A stretch of 64,000 bases of DNA from an uncultured Gemmata sp. (GTDB lineage Bacteria > Planctomycetota > Planctomycetia > Gemmatales > Gemmataceae), in the NCBI GenBank assembly GCA_937924775.1, contig CALDUT010000009.1:1-64000 (forward strand), read 5' to 3'. A program made the position numbers and the translations under genes. Of this stretch, positions 34,352-43,418 are shown piece by piece. The notes below the pieces were generated by a model, which made no database searches, was not told the origin of the DNA, and saw only the letters and a list, made by a program, of their open reading frames with translations. Numbering within the stretch: the first letter of the stretch is position 1; each line of letters starts with the position of its first letter.

Positions 34352-34831
34352 CTATTTTTCCAATTGCCGAATGAGGTCGCGCAGACGGGCAGCTTCTTCG
34401 TATTCTTCTTTGACAACGGCCTGTTGCATTTGTCGTTTCAACTCCCGTAGCCGGATGGCGCGCGGCGTTTTGCCAGCATGGTGCAGCGACCGGTGAATGC
34501 GTTCCAACAGCGGTTCGAGGGCGGAGCGAAGGGCTTCGTAGTCGTTGGGGCAGCCGAAGCGGCCTACGGCTTTGAATTCGCTCAACGACAGCCCGCAGAT
34601 TTCGCAGCCCCAAGGAACCGGGGTTTCCTCCTCCGCTTCCGTGGCGGCCGGAAAGGGATTCATGAGCAATTTCAGCAGGGCTTTGAGGTCCAACTGTTGT
34701 TGCGCCGGCGGTTCGGGAATAAGTTTCCGCTCGCGAGCGCAGCGTTCGCACAGATGCAGCTCGCGTTTCTTTTTGTTCACGATATCCGTTAAGTGAACGG
34801 TGGCCGGGTTATCGCAAATTTGGCACTTCAC
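34352..34831 (-). CDS. McsA-like adaptor with UvrB/UvrC (UVR) motif, copy 1
   Basis: 159 residues. The N-terminal zinc pair MKCQICDNPATVHLTDI and LCERCARE, a middle pair WGCEICGLSLSEFKAVGRFG, and a C-terminal UVR motif EYEEAARLRDLIRQLE match McsA, the activator of McsB (family knowledge). Adjacent to mcsB in the same orientation, 74 bases upstream of its start. A related gene lies directly upstream, so the pair looks like a tandem duplication. Confidence 0.93.
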   Translation of the reverse strand: MKCQICDNPATVHLTDIVNKKKRELHLCERCARERKLIPEPPAQQQLDLKALLKLLMNPFPAATEAEEETPVPWGCEICGLSLSEFKAVGRFGCPNDYEALRSALEPLLERIHRSLHHAGKTPRAIRLRELKRQMQQAVVKEEYEEAARLRDLIRQLEK

Positions 34832-34882
34832 CCTCGACCTCCGGTCGGCTTTCGTTGGATCGATCCATCGGCGCCGTGGCGG

Positions 34883-35365
34883 CTAACTGTTTTCCAGTTC
34901 CTTGATGCGGTCGCGGACACGAGCGGCTTCCTCGTAGTTCTCTTCGGTCACCAGCTGTTGTAAGCGGCGGCGCAGAGTGACCAACTCCACCTGCGCACCC
35001 TGCGAGCGCGGCAGCCGGCGGGGCGTTTTCCCCAGATGACGCACATCGCCATGAATGCTCTCCAAAAGCGGCAGTAGTTCCGCTTTGAAGGCTTCGTAAT
35101 CGTTGGCACAGCCGAAACGGCCGTGATTGCGGAATTCGATGTAGCTGATGCCGCAGACATCGCAAACCGGGCCGGGGAGGCTGGCTTCCAGTTCCTCCCC
35201 GCTATCGGCCGCGGCCGCCGTTTTGGCCACAGCCGACTTCTTCTGCGGCTCCAGCAGGTATTTTTTAGCGCACTCTTCACACAAGTGAACTTCTTCGTAC
35301 CGGTCTTCGCCGAGTACTTCGGTAATGTGCAACGTGGCTTGCTTCGGACACCGTTGGCACTTCAT
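34883..35365 (-). CDS. McsA-like adaptor with UvrB/UvrC (UVR) motif, copy 2
   Basis: 160 residues from ATG 35365. Same architecture as the neighbouring copy: MKCQRCPKQATLHITEVLGE, LCEECAKKYL, a second Cys pair PVCDVCGISYIEFRNHGRFG, CANDYEAFK, and a C-terminal ENYEEAARVRDRIKELE. The middle linker contains an Ala/Asp/Glu-rich spacer (AVAKTAAAADSGEELEA) that differs from copy 1. The longer frame from 35440 adds a Cys-rich leader that looks spurious; GAAGGGG lies upstream of 35365. The two copies share the same Cys spacing, indicating duplication and divergence. Confidence 0.9.
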   Translation of the reverse strand: MKCQRCPKQATLHITEVLGEDRYEEVHLCEECAKKYLLEPQKKSAVAKTAAAADSGEELEASLPGPVCDVCGISYIEFRNHGRFGCANDYEAFKAELLPLLESIHGDVRHLGKTPRRLPRSQGAQVELVTLRRRLQQLVTEENYEEAARVRDRIKELENS

Positions 35366-35540
35366 TTCCAACCCCTTCTTCCCGCACTGCGACCCCTCGC
35401 ACCCGAAGCAGCAAGCTGCTTGACGATATTTTACCACCACTTTCCGTCGGTGTCATTGTCAGCCCCCAGAAGCCAACCTCCCTGGGCGTTGGCGGAATCC
35501 ACCCCCATTTCACAGAGCCGGCCGCTGGCGTTACCGCCGC

Positions 35541-36596
35541 CTACAGCGCTATCGTCCGGCCGGTTTTGGCACTTTCATAAATCGCACAAATCAGATCGAC
35601 GGCCCGTTTCCCTTCGCGGCCATCGACCTTGGGCGGGCGGTTGGTCTGGACAGCTTCGATGAAATCCGCCAACTGCCGCCGGTGCCCTTCATGGCTGATC
35701 GCTTTGGGATCAGCTGCTCCGCCGCTGGCTCCGACGCGTGAGGCAAAGCGTTGTTTGATCTTCTCATCCTCCTCAGTTTCTGGGGTGAAGTCCCAGCGAA
35801 TCACGTCTTCTTGCTCAATAACCGCCGAACCACGATCACCATGAACCGCGATGGTCTTGGGGTAACCCGGATGAACGCTGGTGGTCGCTTGAATCACCCC
35901 CAGAGCCCCGTTTTTGAAGCGAATGCACGCGACCGCGGTATCTTCCACCTCGATCCGCTCGTGGGCCAGTGTCGCGGTGAAACCGCTGACGTGCGTGGCT
36001 TCGCCCATCATCCACAGCAGCAGATCGACACTATGAATCGCCTGATTCATGAGGGCTCCGCCGCCGTCGAGGGCCTGGGTACCTTTCCAGCCGCCTTCGT
36101 CGTAGTACGCCTGGCTGCGCCACCATTTGCAGGTGGTTTCCCCCAGGGTCAGCCGGCCGAACTTGCCCGCGTCGACCGCGGCTTTGAGTACCATGCTGCT
36201 ATCGGCGAAGCGGGAGGGGAAGATCGTGCAGAGCTGCACCTTGGCTTGAGCGCAGGCGTCGATGATCTCTTGGCAGCGGGGACCAGTGATTTCCAGCGGC
36301 TTCTCGACCACCACATGCTTGCCGGCCTGAGCAGCGACCAGGGCCGGTTCCCGGTGTGCGCCGCTGGGCGTGGTGATGATGACCGCATCAACGTCCGGAG
36401 CACGCACCGCTTCGTCGGTGGTGCGGAAGATCGGAACAGCCGGCAAACCGGTTTCCTGAATCAATTTCTGGGCATTGTCGCCCGAGCGGCTCACCAGGGC
36501 CACGACCCGGGCCGCAGGGATCTCTTGCAGTGCCCGCACATGAAACCGGGCAATCATGCCACAACCGACAATGCAAAATCCCAGTGGTTCGGCCAT
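35541..36596 (-). CDS. Gfo/Idh/MocA family oxidoreductase
   Basis: 351 residues from ATG 36596, with GGGAG five bases upstream. Rossmann N-terminus FCIVGCGMIARFHVRALQEI, VDAVIITTPSGAHREPALVA, and the cofactor/catalytic HVVVEKPLEI, then the alpha/beta substrate domain (GGGALMNQAIHSVDLLLWMM). NAD(P)-dependent, usually acting on sugars, inositols or related polyols. No transporter or sugar gene adjoins to suggest the substrate. Divergent from the hybrid kinase. Confidence 0.94.
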   Translation of the reverse strand: MAEPLGFCIVGCGMIARFHVRALQEIPAARVVALVSRSGDNAQKLIQETGLPAVPIFRTTDEAVRAPDVDAVIITTPSGAHREPALVAAQAGKHVVVEKPLEITGPRCQEIIDACAQAKVQLCTIFPSRFADSSMVLKAAVDAGKFGRLTLGETTCKWWRSQAYYDEGGWKGTQALDGGGALMNQAIHSVDLLLWMMGEATHVSGFTATLAHERIEVEDTAVACIRFKNGALGVIQATTSVHPGYPKTIAVHGDRGSAVIEQEDVIRWDFTPETEEDEKIKQRFASRVGASGGAADPKAISHEGHRRQLADFIEAVQTNRPPKVDGREGKRAVDLICAIYESAKTGRTIAL

Positions 36597-36971
36597 GGTG
36601 ACTCCCATCAGAAGATACCGGAGGTCATTCTCGTCACGCCCGGTCGCGGGTGAAGGCATTCCAACGTTCGGTCATGGACCGAACTGGGCGTCTGGGGGAG
36701 ATTCTAGTAATGCCTGGCTGTTTCTGGTCAGTTCGCGCGTGCGGAAACAGCCGAACCGCGCAACGGGGGCGAACCCCGCCACTCTTGGCCGCGACGGGTT
36801 GGTTCTGGCGGTCTGGTAGTTGTCTTATAAGCAAAAAGCCGCTGGGCACAACCATCTGCGGTCGTGCGTCAGCATGTCAACGGAAGCTGCAAACGCATTC
36901 CAATCGCCGCCGGGGTGGAATACACTATTTCCACGCGTTTGTTCATGATCCCAGGGAGTAGGAACCACAGG
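36597..36971. other. Divergent intergenic region with two inverted repeats
   Basis: 375 bases between the oxidoreductase and the hybrid kinase, no gene recognised. Two hairpins are visible: GTTCGGTC (36666-36673) with GACCGAAC (36677-36684), and GGCTGTTTC (36716-36724) with GAAACAGCC (36744-36752). It presumably carries both promoters. Confidence 0.55.
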
Positions 36972-39900
36972 ATGGCTACAGCCCCCGGAGTACCAACCAG
37001 CGATCGCGCCCCCGTTCTCGTTGTCGGTATTGGCGCTTCGGCTGGCGGTTTGGAAGCCCTCGAACGGCTCTTTGAAGCCACCCCCACAACCACCGGTTTG
37101 GCGTTCGTTGTCATTCAGCATCTATCGCCGGACTTCAAAAGCCTCACCGACGACATTCTGGCCCGGCGAACCCGTATTCCCATTCGTGTGGTCGAAGACG
37201 GCATGCCGGTACAACGCGACACCATCTATCTGTTGCCACCCAAAAAGGACATGATCATCAGTGGCGGCCGACTGCTGCTGACCGACAAAGACCCAACGCA
37301 AACCGTCGCGTTGCCGATCGATCATTTTTTGCGGTCGCTGGCCCATGATGTCGGCGATCGGGCGGTGGCGGTCATTCTGTCAGGGACTGGCAGCGATGGT
37401 TCGCGTGGTGTTCGCGACATTCACGACGCCCACGGCCTGGTGATCGTTCAAGATTTGGAAACCGCCAAGTTCGATGGCATGCCCCGCAGTGCCTTGGATA
37501 CCGGGGTGGTCGATCTGGTGTTGCCCCCCGAGGCTATTCCGGAAGCCCTCATCGCTCATTCGCGTGTGCCGCATCGGCCCACGGTGCCCGAACCGCCACC
37601 GCCTACCGGCGTGGATGCCGTCTTTCAACTGCTCCGCGACGCCTACGGAATCGACTTTTCCTATTACAAACCAGAAACCGTGAGCCGGCGACTCGAACGC
37701 CGCTTGGGTCTCAGCGACAATTCCAGTTTGGACGAATACATCCAACGGCTCTCCACCGACCCGGCCGAACTCAACCTGCTGTACAAAGACCTGATGATCG
37801 GCGTGACGCGGTTTTTCCGCGATGAAGACGCCTTCGAACGGCTGGGGCGTGATTGCCTGCCGCCGTTGATCAACCGTTTGTCGGCGGGGGAAGAATTCCG
37901 TGTCTGGGTGGCCGGCTGTGCCACCGGGGAAGAAGCCTACTCGTTGGCCATTCTCATCCGCGAAGCGCTGGATACCATCAATCGACCGATCAATATCAAA
38001 ATCTTCGCCACCGATGCGCACCGGGCCTCACTCGATACGGCGGGTATTGGGCTCTATCCGGAGTCAGCCCTGGCCGCGGTCAGCCCCGAGCGGATCAATC
38101 GCTTCTTCACCCGCGTTTCCGGCGGTTATCAGGTGACCGCGGATTTGCGGAAAATGGTGGTCTTTGCTCAGCACAACGTACTGAAGGATGCCCCGTTCAC
38201 CCGCTTGGATTTGGTCAGTTGCCGGAATCTGCTGATTTACTTCCAGCCGCAGGCGCAAAAGCGGGTGTTGTCGTTGTTTCACTTTGCTCTGAAAACCGGG
38301 GGGCTGTTGTTTTTGGGCCCCAGTGAAACCACCGGCGAGATCAGCGATGAGTTTGAGGCCGTCGATTCGCGCTGGCGGATTTACCGGAAGCGCCGCGATG
38401 TCCGCTTGGTGACCGATCTTCGCCCGCCGGCGGCTACCAGTCTGCGGCCGATCAGCCCGCCTCACACAACCGGGCCTGATCCCCACTTGGCCATCGCGTA
38501 CGATGCCTTGCTCGACGAATTCATGCCCCCGGCGCTGTTGGTTTCCGAACGCGGGGATCTGGTGCAATCCTTCTCCGGGGCCAGCCGTTTTCTGAAGTTC
38601 CGCGATGGCCGTATGACCTCGGAGATTCTGGAAATTGTCGATCCCGAGCTGCGCACCGCACTGACGGGTGCCCTGCCCCGGGCTTTCAAGGACCTCACCG
38701 AAGTGACGTACAAAGGGCTGCGACTGTTCCCCCCAGAAGGCGAACGCGAAGTCAACGTCACTGTTCGCCCTGTGCGCAACCGCAAAGCGGGGGTAACCCA
38801 TGCCTTGGTACTGCTGCAAGAAGTCGGCCAGCCGCGGGAAAACCGCGAACCGCCGCGAGAAATCGACCTCGGCCAAGCCTCCCGCGAACAAATCCTGGCC
38901 CTGGAGAACGAACTGCGGCACACCCGCGAAAATCTTCAGGCCATGATCGAAGAGATGGAAACCAGCAATGAAGAATTACAAGCCACCAACCAAGAACTGA
39001 CCGCGGCCAACGAGGAATTACAAAGCACCAACGAAGAATTGCACTCGGTTAACGAAGAACTGTACACCGTCAACGGCGAGTACCAACGCAAAATCGCGGA
39101 ATTGTCGCAACTGTCCGCAGATTTGGATAATCTGCTCTTCAGTACCGAGGTACACACGATCTTCCTCGATCGGAACCTCTGTTTGCGGAAGTTCACACCG
39201 AAAATCGCGGAAACCTTCCACCTGTTACCGCAAGATATCGGCCGCCGCATCGATCACTTCACTTATACAATCGATCACCCCGGGTTAGTGGCCGACCTGC
39301 AACAGGTCCTCCAGAACCCCGTGCCCATCGAACGGCAAGTGCGGGACCGCCACGGCCGGTGGTTCTTGCTCCGCTGCCTGCCCTACCGCGCCGGGCTGAC
39401 CATTGACGGCGTAGTTCTCACCCTCATTGATATTTCTGAAGTCAAGAAAGCCGAAGCCGAGTCACGCCGCAAAGATGAACAACTAGCTGGTATTCTCAAT
39501 CACTCCCCCAATTGGGTGTTCATCAAAGACCTCTCCGGCCGGTATATGATCGTGGGCGAGGCGTTTCGCAAAGCCGTGGGCCAAGACCCGGTCGGCAAAA
39601 CCGCCTTCGATCTCTTTACCCCCAATGTGGCCCGCGCTCTGACGGCGGGCGACGATCGCGTCATTACCCAAGAAACCGACGACCAAACCGAGGTCATCAT
39701 TCCGCTGGCCGATGGGCCCCATGTGTTCTTGGCAACAAAATTCCCAGTCCGCGACGAAACCGGTCGTGTGGTTGCCATCGGCGGTATCAAAACTGACATC
39801 ACCCCGATTCGCCGTGCCGAACAGTTGGCCCAGGAAGCCGTGGCGCAACGCGAACGCTTCCTGGCAATGCTCTCGCATGAATTGCGCAATCCGCTGGCAG

Positions 39901-41030
39901 CCATTCTCAACACGGTGGAACTTGCTCGGCGTTCGACCGCCCCAGGAACGGATGCCGACCAGTGGATCGGCATCATCGCCCGTCGCGCTCGGCACATGTC
40001 GCGCCTGATCGACGATCTGCTCGAAGTCGCCCGTTTCACTCATAACAAGGTCGAACTGCGCTGCCAGGTGATCGACCTAGCCACTCTGGTGCCTGATGTG
40101 TTGGAAGAAGTGCGCGGCCTTTTCGACGAAGCGCAGGTGCAGTTGCACTACACCCCGCCGCCACAGCCGGTTTGGGTGGATGGCGACCCCGACCGGCTTG
40201 AACAAGTGCAAGTGAACCTGCTCCGCAATGCAGCCAAATACACCCCCGCCGGTGGGCAGGTATGGCTCACGGTGGCGCAAGAAGAGAACGAAGCCGTCAT
40301 CCGTGTGCGCGATACCGGAGTCGGGCTGATCCCGGCCATGCTGCAAAGAATCTTCGAACCGTTTGTCCAAGCCGATGAAACGCTCGATCGCGCCGGAGGC
40401 GGAATTGGCGTGGGCCTGACGTTGGTTCGCTGGATCATCGAGCTGCACGGCGGCAAGGTGGAAGCCACCAGCGAAGGCACCAACCGCGGCAGCGAATTCA
40501 TCGTTCGTCTCCCGCTGGCCCGGCCTCCCGCAAGCCTGCCCCCAGCTTCCAGCGTCACCTCCAGCAACGAACCGTCGCTCTCCAATGGCACTCCCAATGA
40601 CACGCCCAACGGCACCGCCACTCACACCCCCACCCTACGGATCATCGTTGTGGAAGATGATCCCGACATTCGACGCTCGCTGGTGGAATTGCTCCAGCTT
40701 GACGGATACGCTGTGCGCGCCTGTGGCGACGCCTTCGAATGCTTAACCGCACTCGATGCCGAACGGTTCGATATCGCGCTCATCGACATCGGCTTACCCC
40801 AAATGAGCGGCTACGAACTGGCCCGGCGCATTCTCAACCGGCCCAAAATCGCCCCCTACATGATCGCACTGACTGGCTACGGCCGCCCCGAAGATCAACA
40901 GGCCATGATCGCCGTGGGATTCAACGATTACCTCATCAAACCGTTCCAACCTGACGAACTCACAAAACGCCTGCACGCCGCCACCGAAGCGCTACGCTTG
41001 CGAACGGCACCGCCAGCGGCGAAAGACTGA
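36972..41030 (+). CDS. CheB-CheR-PAS hybrid histidine kinase with receiver domain
   Basis: 1352 residues from ATG 36972. Domain order: CheB methylesterase (about 13-200; VVGIGASAGGLEALERLF, VVIQHLSPDFKS, SGTGSDGSRGV for the Ser-His-Asp triad); CheR methyltransferase (about 215-490; SAM site FRVWVAGCATGEEAYSLAIL, LVSCRNLLIYF); a long coiled coil (about 636-720) of NEELQATNQEL-type repeats; PAS_10-like and PAS domains (about 725-945); HisKA with phospho-acceptor His in LSHELRNPLAAIL (about 966); HATPase (about 1070-1183; VNLLRNAAKYTPAGG, GGGIGVGLTLVRWI); a Ser/Thr/Pro-rich linker; and a C-terminal receiver with Asp in ALIDIGLPQMSG. All catalytic motifs appear present. It may couple methylation-type adaptation to phosphorelay without chemoreceptors nearby. 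Confidence 0.96.
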   Translation: MATAPGVPTSDRAPVLVVGIGASAGGLEALERLFEATPTTTGLAFVVIQHLSPDFKSLTDDILARRTRIPIRVVEDGMPVQRDTIYLLPPKKDMIISGGRLLLTDKDPTQTVALPIDHFLRSLAHDVGDRAVAVILSGTGSDGSRGVRDIHDAHGLVIVQDLETAKFDGMPRSALDTGVVDLVLPPEAIPEALIAHSRVPHRPTVPEPPPPTGVDAVFQLLRDAYGIDFSYYKPETVSRRLERRLGLSDNSSLDEYIQRLSTDPAELNLLYKDLMIGVTRFFRDEDAFERLGRDCLPPLINRLSAGEEFRVWVAGCATGEEAYSLAILIREALDTINRPINIKIFATDAHRASLDTAGIGLYPESALAAVSPERINRFFTRVSGGYQVTADLRKMVVFAQHNVLKDAPFTRLDLVSCRNLLIYFQPQAQKRVLSLFHFALKTGGLLFLGPSETTGEISDEFEAVDSRWRIYRKRRDVRLVTDLRPPAATSLRPISPPHTTGPDPHLAIAYDALLDEFMPPALLVSERGDLVQSFSGASRFLKFRDGRMTSEILEIVDPELRTALTGALPRAFKDLTEVTYKGLRLFPPEGEREVNVTVRPVRNRKAGVTHALVLLQEVGQPRENREPPREIDLGQASREQILALENELRHTRENLQAMIEEMETSNEELQATNQELTAANEELQSTNEELHSVNEELYTVNGEYQRKIAELSQLSADLDNLLFSTEVHTIFLDRNLCLRKFTPKIAETFHLLPQDIGRRIDHFTYTIDHPGLVADLQQVLQNPVPIERQVRDRHGRWFLLRCLPYRAGLTIDGVVLTLIDISEVKKAEAESRRKDEQLAGILNHSPNWVFIKDLSGRYMIVGEAFRKAVGQDPVGKTAFDLFTPNVARALTAGDDRVITQETDDQTEVIIPLADGPHVFLATKFPVRDETGRVVAIGGIKTDITPIRRAEQLAQEAVAQRERFLAMLSHELRNPLAAILNTVELARRSTAPGTDADQWIGIIARRARHMSRLIDDLLEVARFTHNKVELRCQVIDLATLVPDVLEEVRGLFDEAQVQLHYTPPPQPVWVDGDPDRLEQVQVNLLRNAAKYTPAGGQVWLTVAQEENEAVIRVRDTGVGLIPAMLQRIFEPFVQADETLDRAGGGIGVGLTLVRWIIELHGGKVEATSEGTNRGSEFIVRLPLARPPASLPPASSVTSSNEPSLSNGTPNDTPNGTATHTPTLRIIVVEDDPDIRRSLVELLQLDGYAVRACGDAFECLTALDAERFDIALIDIGLPQMSGYELARRILNRPKIAPYMIALTGYGRPEDQQAMIAVGFNDYLIKPFQPDELTKRLHAATEALRLRTAPPAAKD

Positions 41031-41054
41031 TGCCGGCCATGGGAAGAAGCTTCC

Positions 41055-41426
41055 GTGAATGTCTTTTCGCTTTCAACTAACGCCACCCTTGGCAGGAGTC
41101 GTCGGCGACACCCAGAAGAGACGATCGCAGATCTCGCCGCCTTCAGTGAGCGTGAACTTGGACGCGATAACCTTTTTCTTTTCGTCGACACGGATCGATC
41201 GCAAGTGTTATCGTCTTCCAAAAAACGTGAATCTGGCCGAAGTCCTGCGTCGCACTGGGGCCTGGCAGTCGCGACTCGTCGGATTTTCACCTTGGAGCTT
41301 GATGGAACGGAACTTTTTGGAACTTTCAGCCACCCTCTTCACTCTCCCGCGGGGAATGTCTATTTTTGGCGAAGTGTTCCACGTGGAACGTCGGCGATGG
41401 TTAGAATGTCACGCCGAAAGGCTTGA
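41055..41426 (+). pseudogene. Possible decayed fragment resembling Eco57I-type methylases
   Basis: The frame reads LAAFSERELGRDNLFLFVDT, DRSQVL, KKRESGRSPASH and RIFTLELDG, which recalls the block before the methylase domain of Eco57I/type IIG-like enzymes (family members read FVDTDxxQ followed by a WVKRExGR-like motif). The match is short and weak, the catalytic domain is absent, and a competing frame is open. Recorded as a possible fragment only. Confidence 0.2.
41375..41390. promoter_or_regulatory. parS-like ParB-binding site
   Basis: TGTTCCACGTGGAACG contains a perfect 14-bp palindrome GTTCCACGTGGAAC (41376-41389). It matches the conserved bacterial centromere parS (consensus TGTTNCACGTGNAACA) at 15 of 16 positions, differing only at the last base, and its palindromic core is the form described in pseudomonads. 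ParB binds such sites near oriC to organise and segregate the chromosome. It sits in a gap with no confident gene. I found no second CACGTG with this flank, and no parA or parB in the window. Confidence 0.75.
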
Positions 41427-41563
41427 AGATATTGAACATAAGAATACTTATCGTATGTTCGCAATTTTCAGGCCTGGCAGAAATTGGCCAAAACTGGCCA
41501 TTGCGACTATACAAAAATAGACAAAAATAGACACCGGAGTTTGGCGAGTTCTGGAGAGAGGAA

Positions 41564-42385
41564 TCATATCGGGATGCAGTTAGGATGGTCCACCGCGTCG
41601 GCGGCGGTGTCGCCCCACCAGGCCAGGGGATCGACACGGTAGTATGCGGCGAGCAATTCGTAAATCGCTGGGTACAGTGCCTTCAAATCGCGTGGACGGC
41701 AGTAGAACGCCTCGGTGGCATCGGCGAAGAATTCGGCTTCACTCTCCGCGGCAGGGGGGGTGAAAAAGGTTGGCTCGTGCTGTTCGCGTATGGCCCGGCG
41801 GTGATCGGCGAACGCGACCGCCAGAACGTACTTCCAACGGGTTTCGAGGTCGCGCCGACCCAAGGGTGGTGTGCCGAGAGCTAAACCATCCACAAAATCG
41901 AGTTGATGGGCAAACTCGTGAACGACGACATTGAAGCCGGCCTGTGGGTCCCGCCCTTCTTGGAGTACCTCATCCCACGCGAGCAATACCGGTCCGCGAT
42001 CGACCGCCTGCCCAGCGTGGGGAATGTCAGACAGGAAATCGTCTTCCCAGTCGTCGCCGGCCACCGGGGTGCGGAACTCCGTGGGGAAAACGACCACCTG
42101 TTTAACCCGCGGAAAGTAGCCGCGATCGGCCCCCAACAACAATAACGCCGCTTGGGCCGCGATGGTGACCATCATTTCTTCAGTTACACGGAGAAGCCCG
42201 CCGCGGGCCAGCCATAGCTTTTCTGCAATTAAAATCCGGGTGAGGTCCCGCAGCCGAGCTTGTTCCGGCGGGGTCAACCGGGGATAGTGGCCCACATTGC
42301 GTTCCAAATGCGGTACCCACCATACGGGAAACGGTTCGGCCAGCAGTTTCTGTCGTCGTCGCTGGCGCCACCACGAGAAGAACAT
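41564..42385 (-). CDS. mtfA: MtfA-like zinc-dependent peptidase
   Basis: 273 residues from ATG 42385. The catalytic VVHEFAHQLDFVDG carries the HExxH zinc motif with the downstream Glu region SEAEFFADATEAFYCRP. MtfA of E. coli is a cytoplasmic aminopeptidase that binds Mlc and regulates the glucose PTS; in planctomycetes lacking that system the target is unknown. Start choice at 42385 (MFFSWWRQRRRQKLL) over 42406 is tentative. It runs parallel to rsmD, which lies upstream on the minus strand. Confidence 0.92.
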   Translation of the reverse strand: MFFSWWRQRRRQKLLAEPFPVWWVPHLERNVGHYPRLTPPEQARLRDLTRILIAEKLWLARGGLLRVTEEMMVTIAAQAALLLLGADRGYFPRVKQVVVFPTEFRTPVAGDDWEDDFLSDIPHAGQAVDRGPVLLAWDEVLQEGRDPQAGFNVVVHEFAHQLDFVDGLALGTPPLGRRDLETRWKYVLAVAFADHRRAIREQHEPTFFTPPAAESEAEFFADATEAFYCRPRDLKALYPAIYELLAAYYRVDPLAWWGDTAADAVDHPNCIPI

Positions 42386-42518
42386 GCGGCTATTGTACAG
42401 GGTCACAATCCTGCCACGGGGAGTTGACAGGTCTGCTCCTAGCGTGGGGCCACCGGCGCGTTTGGCCTTCTCAGCGCGTCATGCATGCAGACACAGCTTT
42501 AACGAAAGCTCCGGGCCA

Positions 42519-43133
42519 CTAGGTGGGTTCGGCGGAAGAACCAGAAGCGGCCTTCGCTGGCTCCCCTGTGACGCGGATCAAAAGCAGATTGCGGCCATAA
42601 GTGCGGACATCCCACAGATCGGGTTCCGGAAGGCGTTCCAGTGGGAAGCCTTCCTCGGCTTGGATCGTGAGAACGGATTCCGCGGGGACTTTGTGAAGAA
42701 GTTCACGAACCAGCGCGAGGAATTCCTCGGCCTTATCGCTCAGATCGGGAAATGGCGGGCTGAGAAAGAGGTTGACCGGTTCCGCAGGGGGGAGCCAGCG
42801 TTGCGCCCAACGGTAGGCATCGGCTCTGAGAACGTGGGTTTGGTCGGCAATTTGAAACGCGACGGCGTATTTCTGAATGTCAGCGACTTGCCGGGGATCA
42901 TTCTCGATGAACCGAGCCGCCTTAGCTCCCCGGCTGATCGCTTCCATCCCTACCACGCCGGTGCCGGCGAAAATGTCGTAGAATTCGCGATCTGGAATCG
43001 CGTTGCCCAGAATGCTAAAGAACGCTTCGCGGACCATCTGGGGCGTGGGCCGCATCCCCGGATGGACGACCACCGTCAGTTTGCGACCGCGGAGCGAACC
43101 GGCCACGATGCGAATTTGTGTTTTCTCGGCCAT
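42519..43133 (-). CDS. rsmD: 16S rRNA (guanine(966)-N2)-methyltransferase RsmD
   Basis: 204 residues. RsmD methylates G966 of 16S rRNA. Hallmarks: IRIVAGSLRGRKLTVV at the start, MRPTPQMVREAFFSILGNAI, YDIFAGTGVVGMEAISRGA (motif I), ARFIENDPRQVADIQKYAV, and the catalytic motif LFLSPPFPDL, i.e. SPPF in place of the usual DPPY, still within the (D/N/S)PP(Y/F/W) class. A short Ala/Ser tail (PAKAASGSSAEPT) follows. The gap 43134-43418 to the next gene shows no other gene. Confidence 0.93.
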   Translation of the reverse strand: MAEKTQIRIVAGSLRGRKLTVVVHPGMRPTPQMVREAFFSILGNAIPDREFYDIFAGTGVVGMEAISRGAKAARFIENDPRQVADIQKYAVAFQIADQTHVLRADAYRWAQRWLPPAEPVNLFLSPPFPDLSDKAEEFLALVRELLHKVPAESVLTIQAEEGFPLERLPEPDLWDVRTYGRNLLLIRVTGEPAKAASGSSAEPT

Positions 43134-43418
43134 CGTTGAATTCCACCGCTCAGTTGGGCCATCTTGCGGCCAAGCCCCCGTTGGCCGCTTTTGTTCACTA
43201 TCGGAATCTTGCCGAACCGCTACAAGCCCTCAGGGTGAAGAAATGAGAACGGCTCGCCGACGGCTGGTCGGCTTGCGCCACGACACTTCCCCGGCCAACA
43301 ATAGCTCAGACGCCGGGAGCCGCGGAGTTTCCTCGCCAACCGGCCTTTTCCCCGTTGCCGACACACGCTATAAGCAGAGGTCACGGAACGGGTGTATCGC
43401 AGATCGGGAGGTGGTCTT

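Larger units (their letters stand above)
41031..41563. other. Gene-poor 530-base gap holding a parS-like site
   Basis: Two overlapping plus-strand frames are open (41055-41426 and 41059-41520), neither with convincing codon use. The right half is AT-rich, with a tandem ACAAAAATAGACAAAAATAG near 41510 and two TGGCCA boxes (around 41488-41502). The parS-like palindrome is at 41375. Confidence 0.5.
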
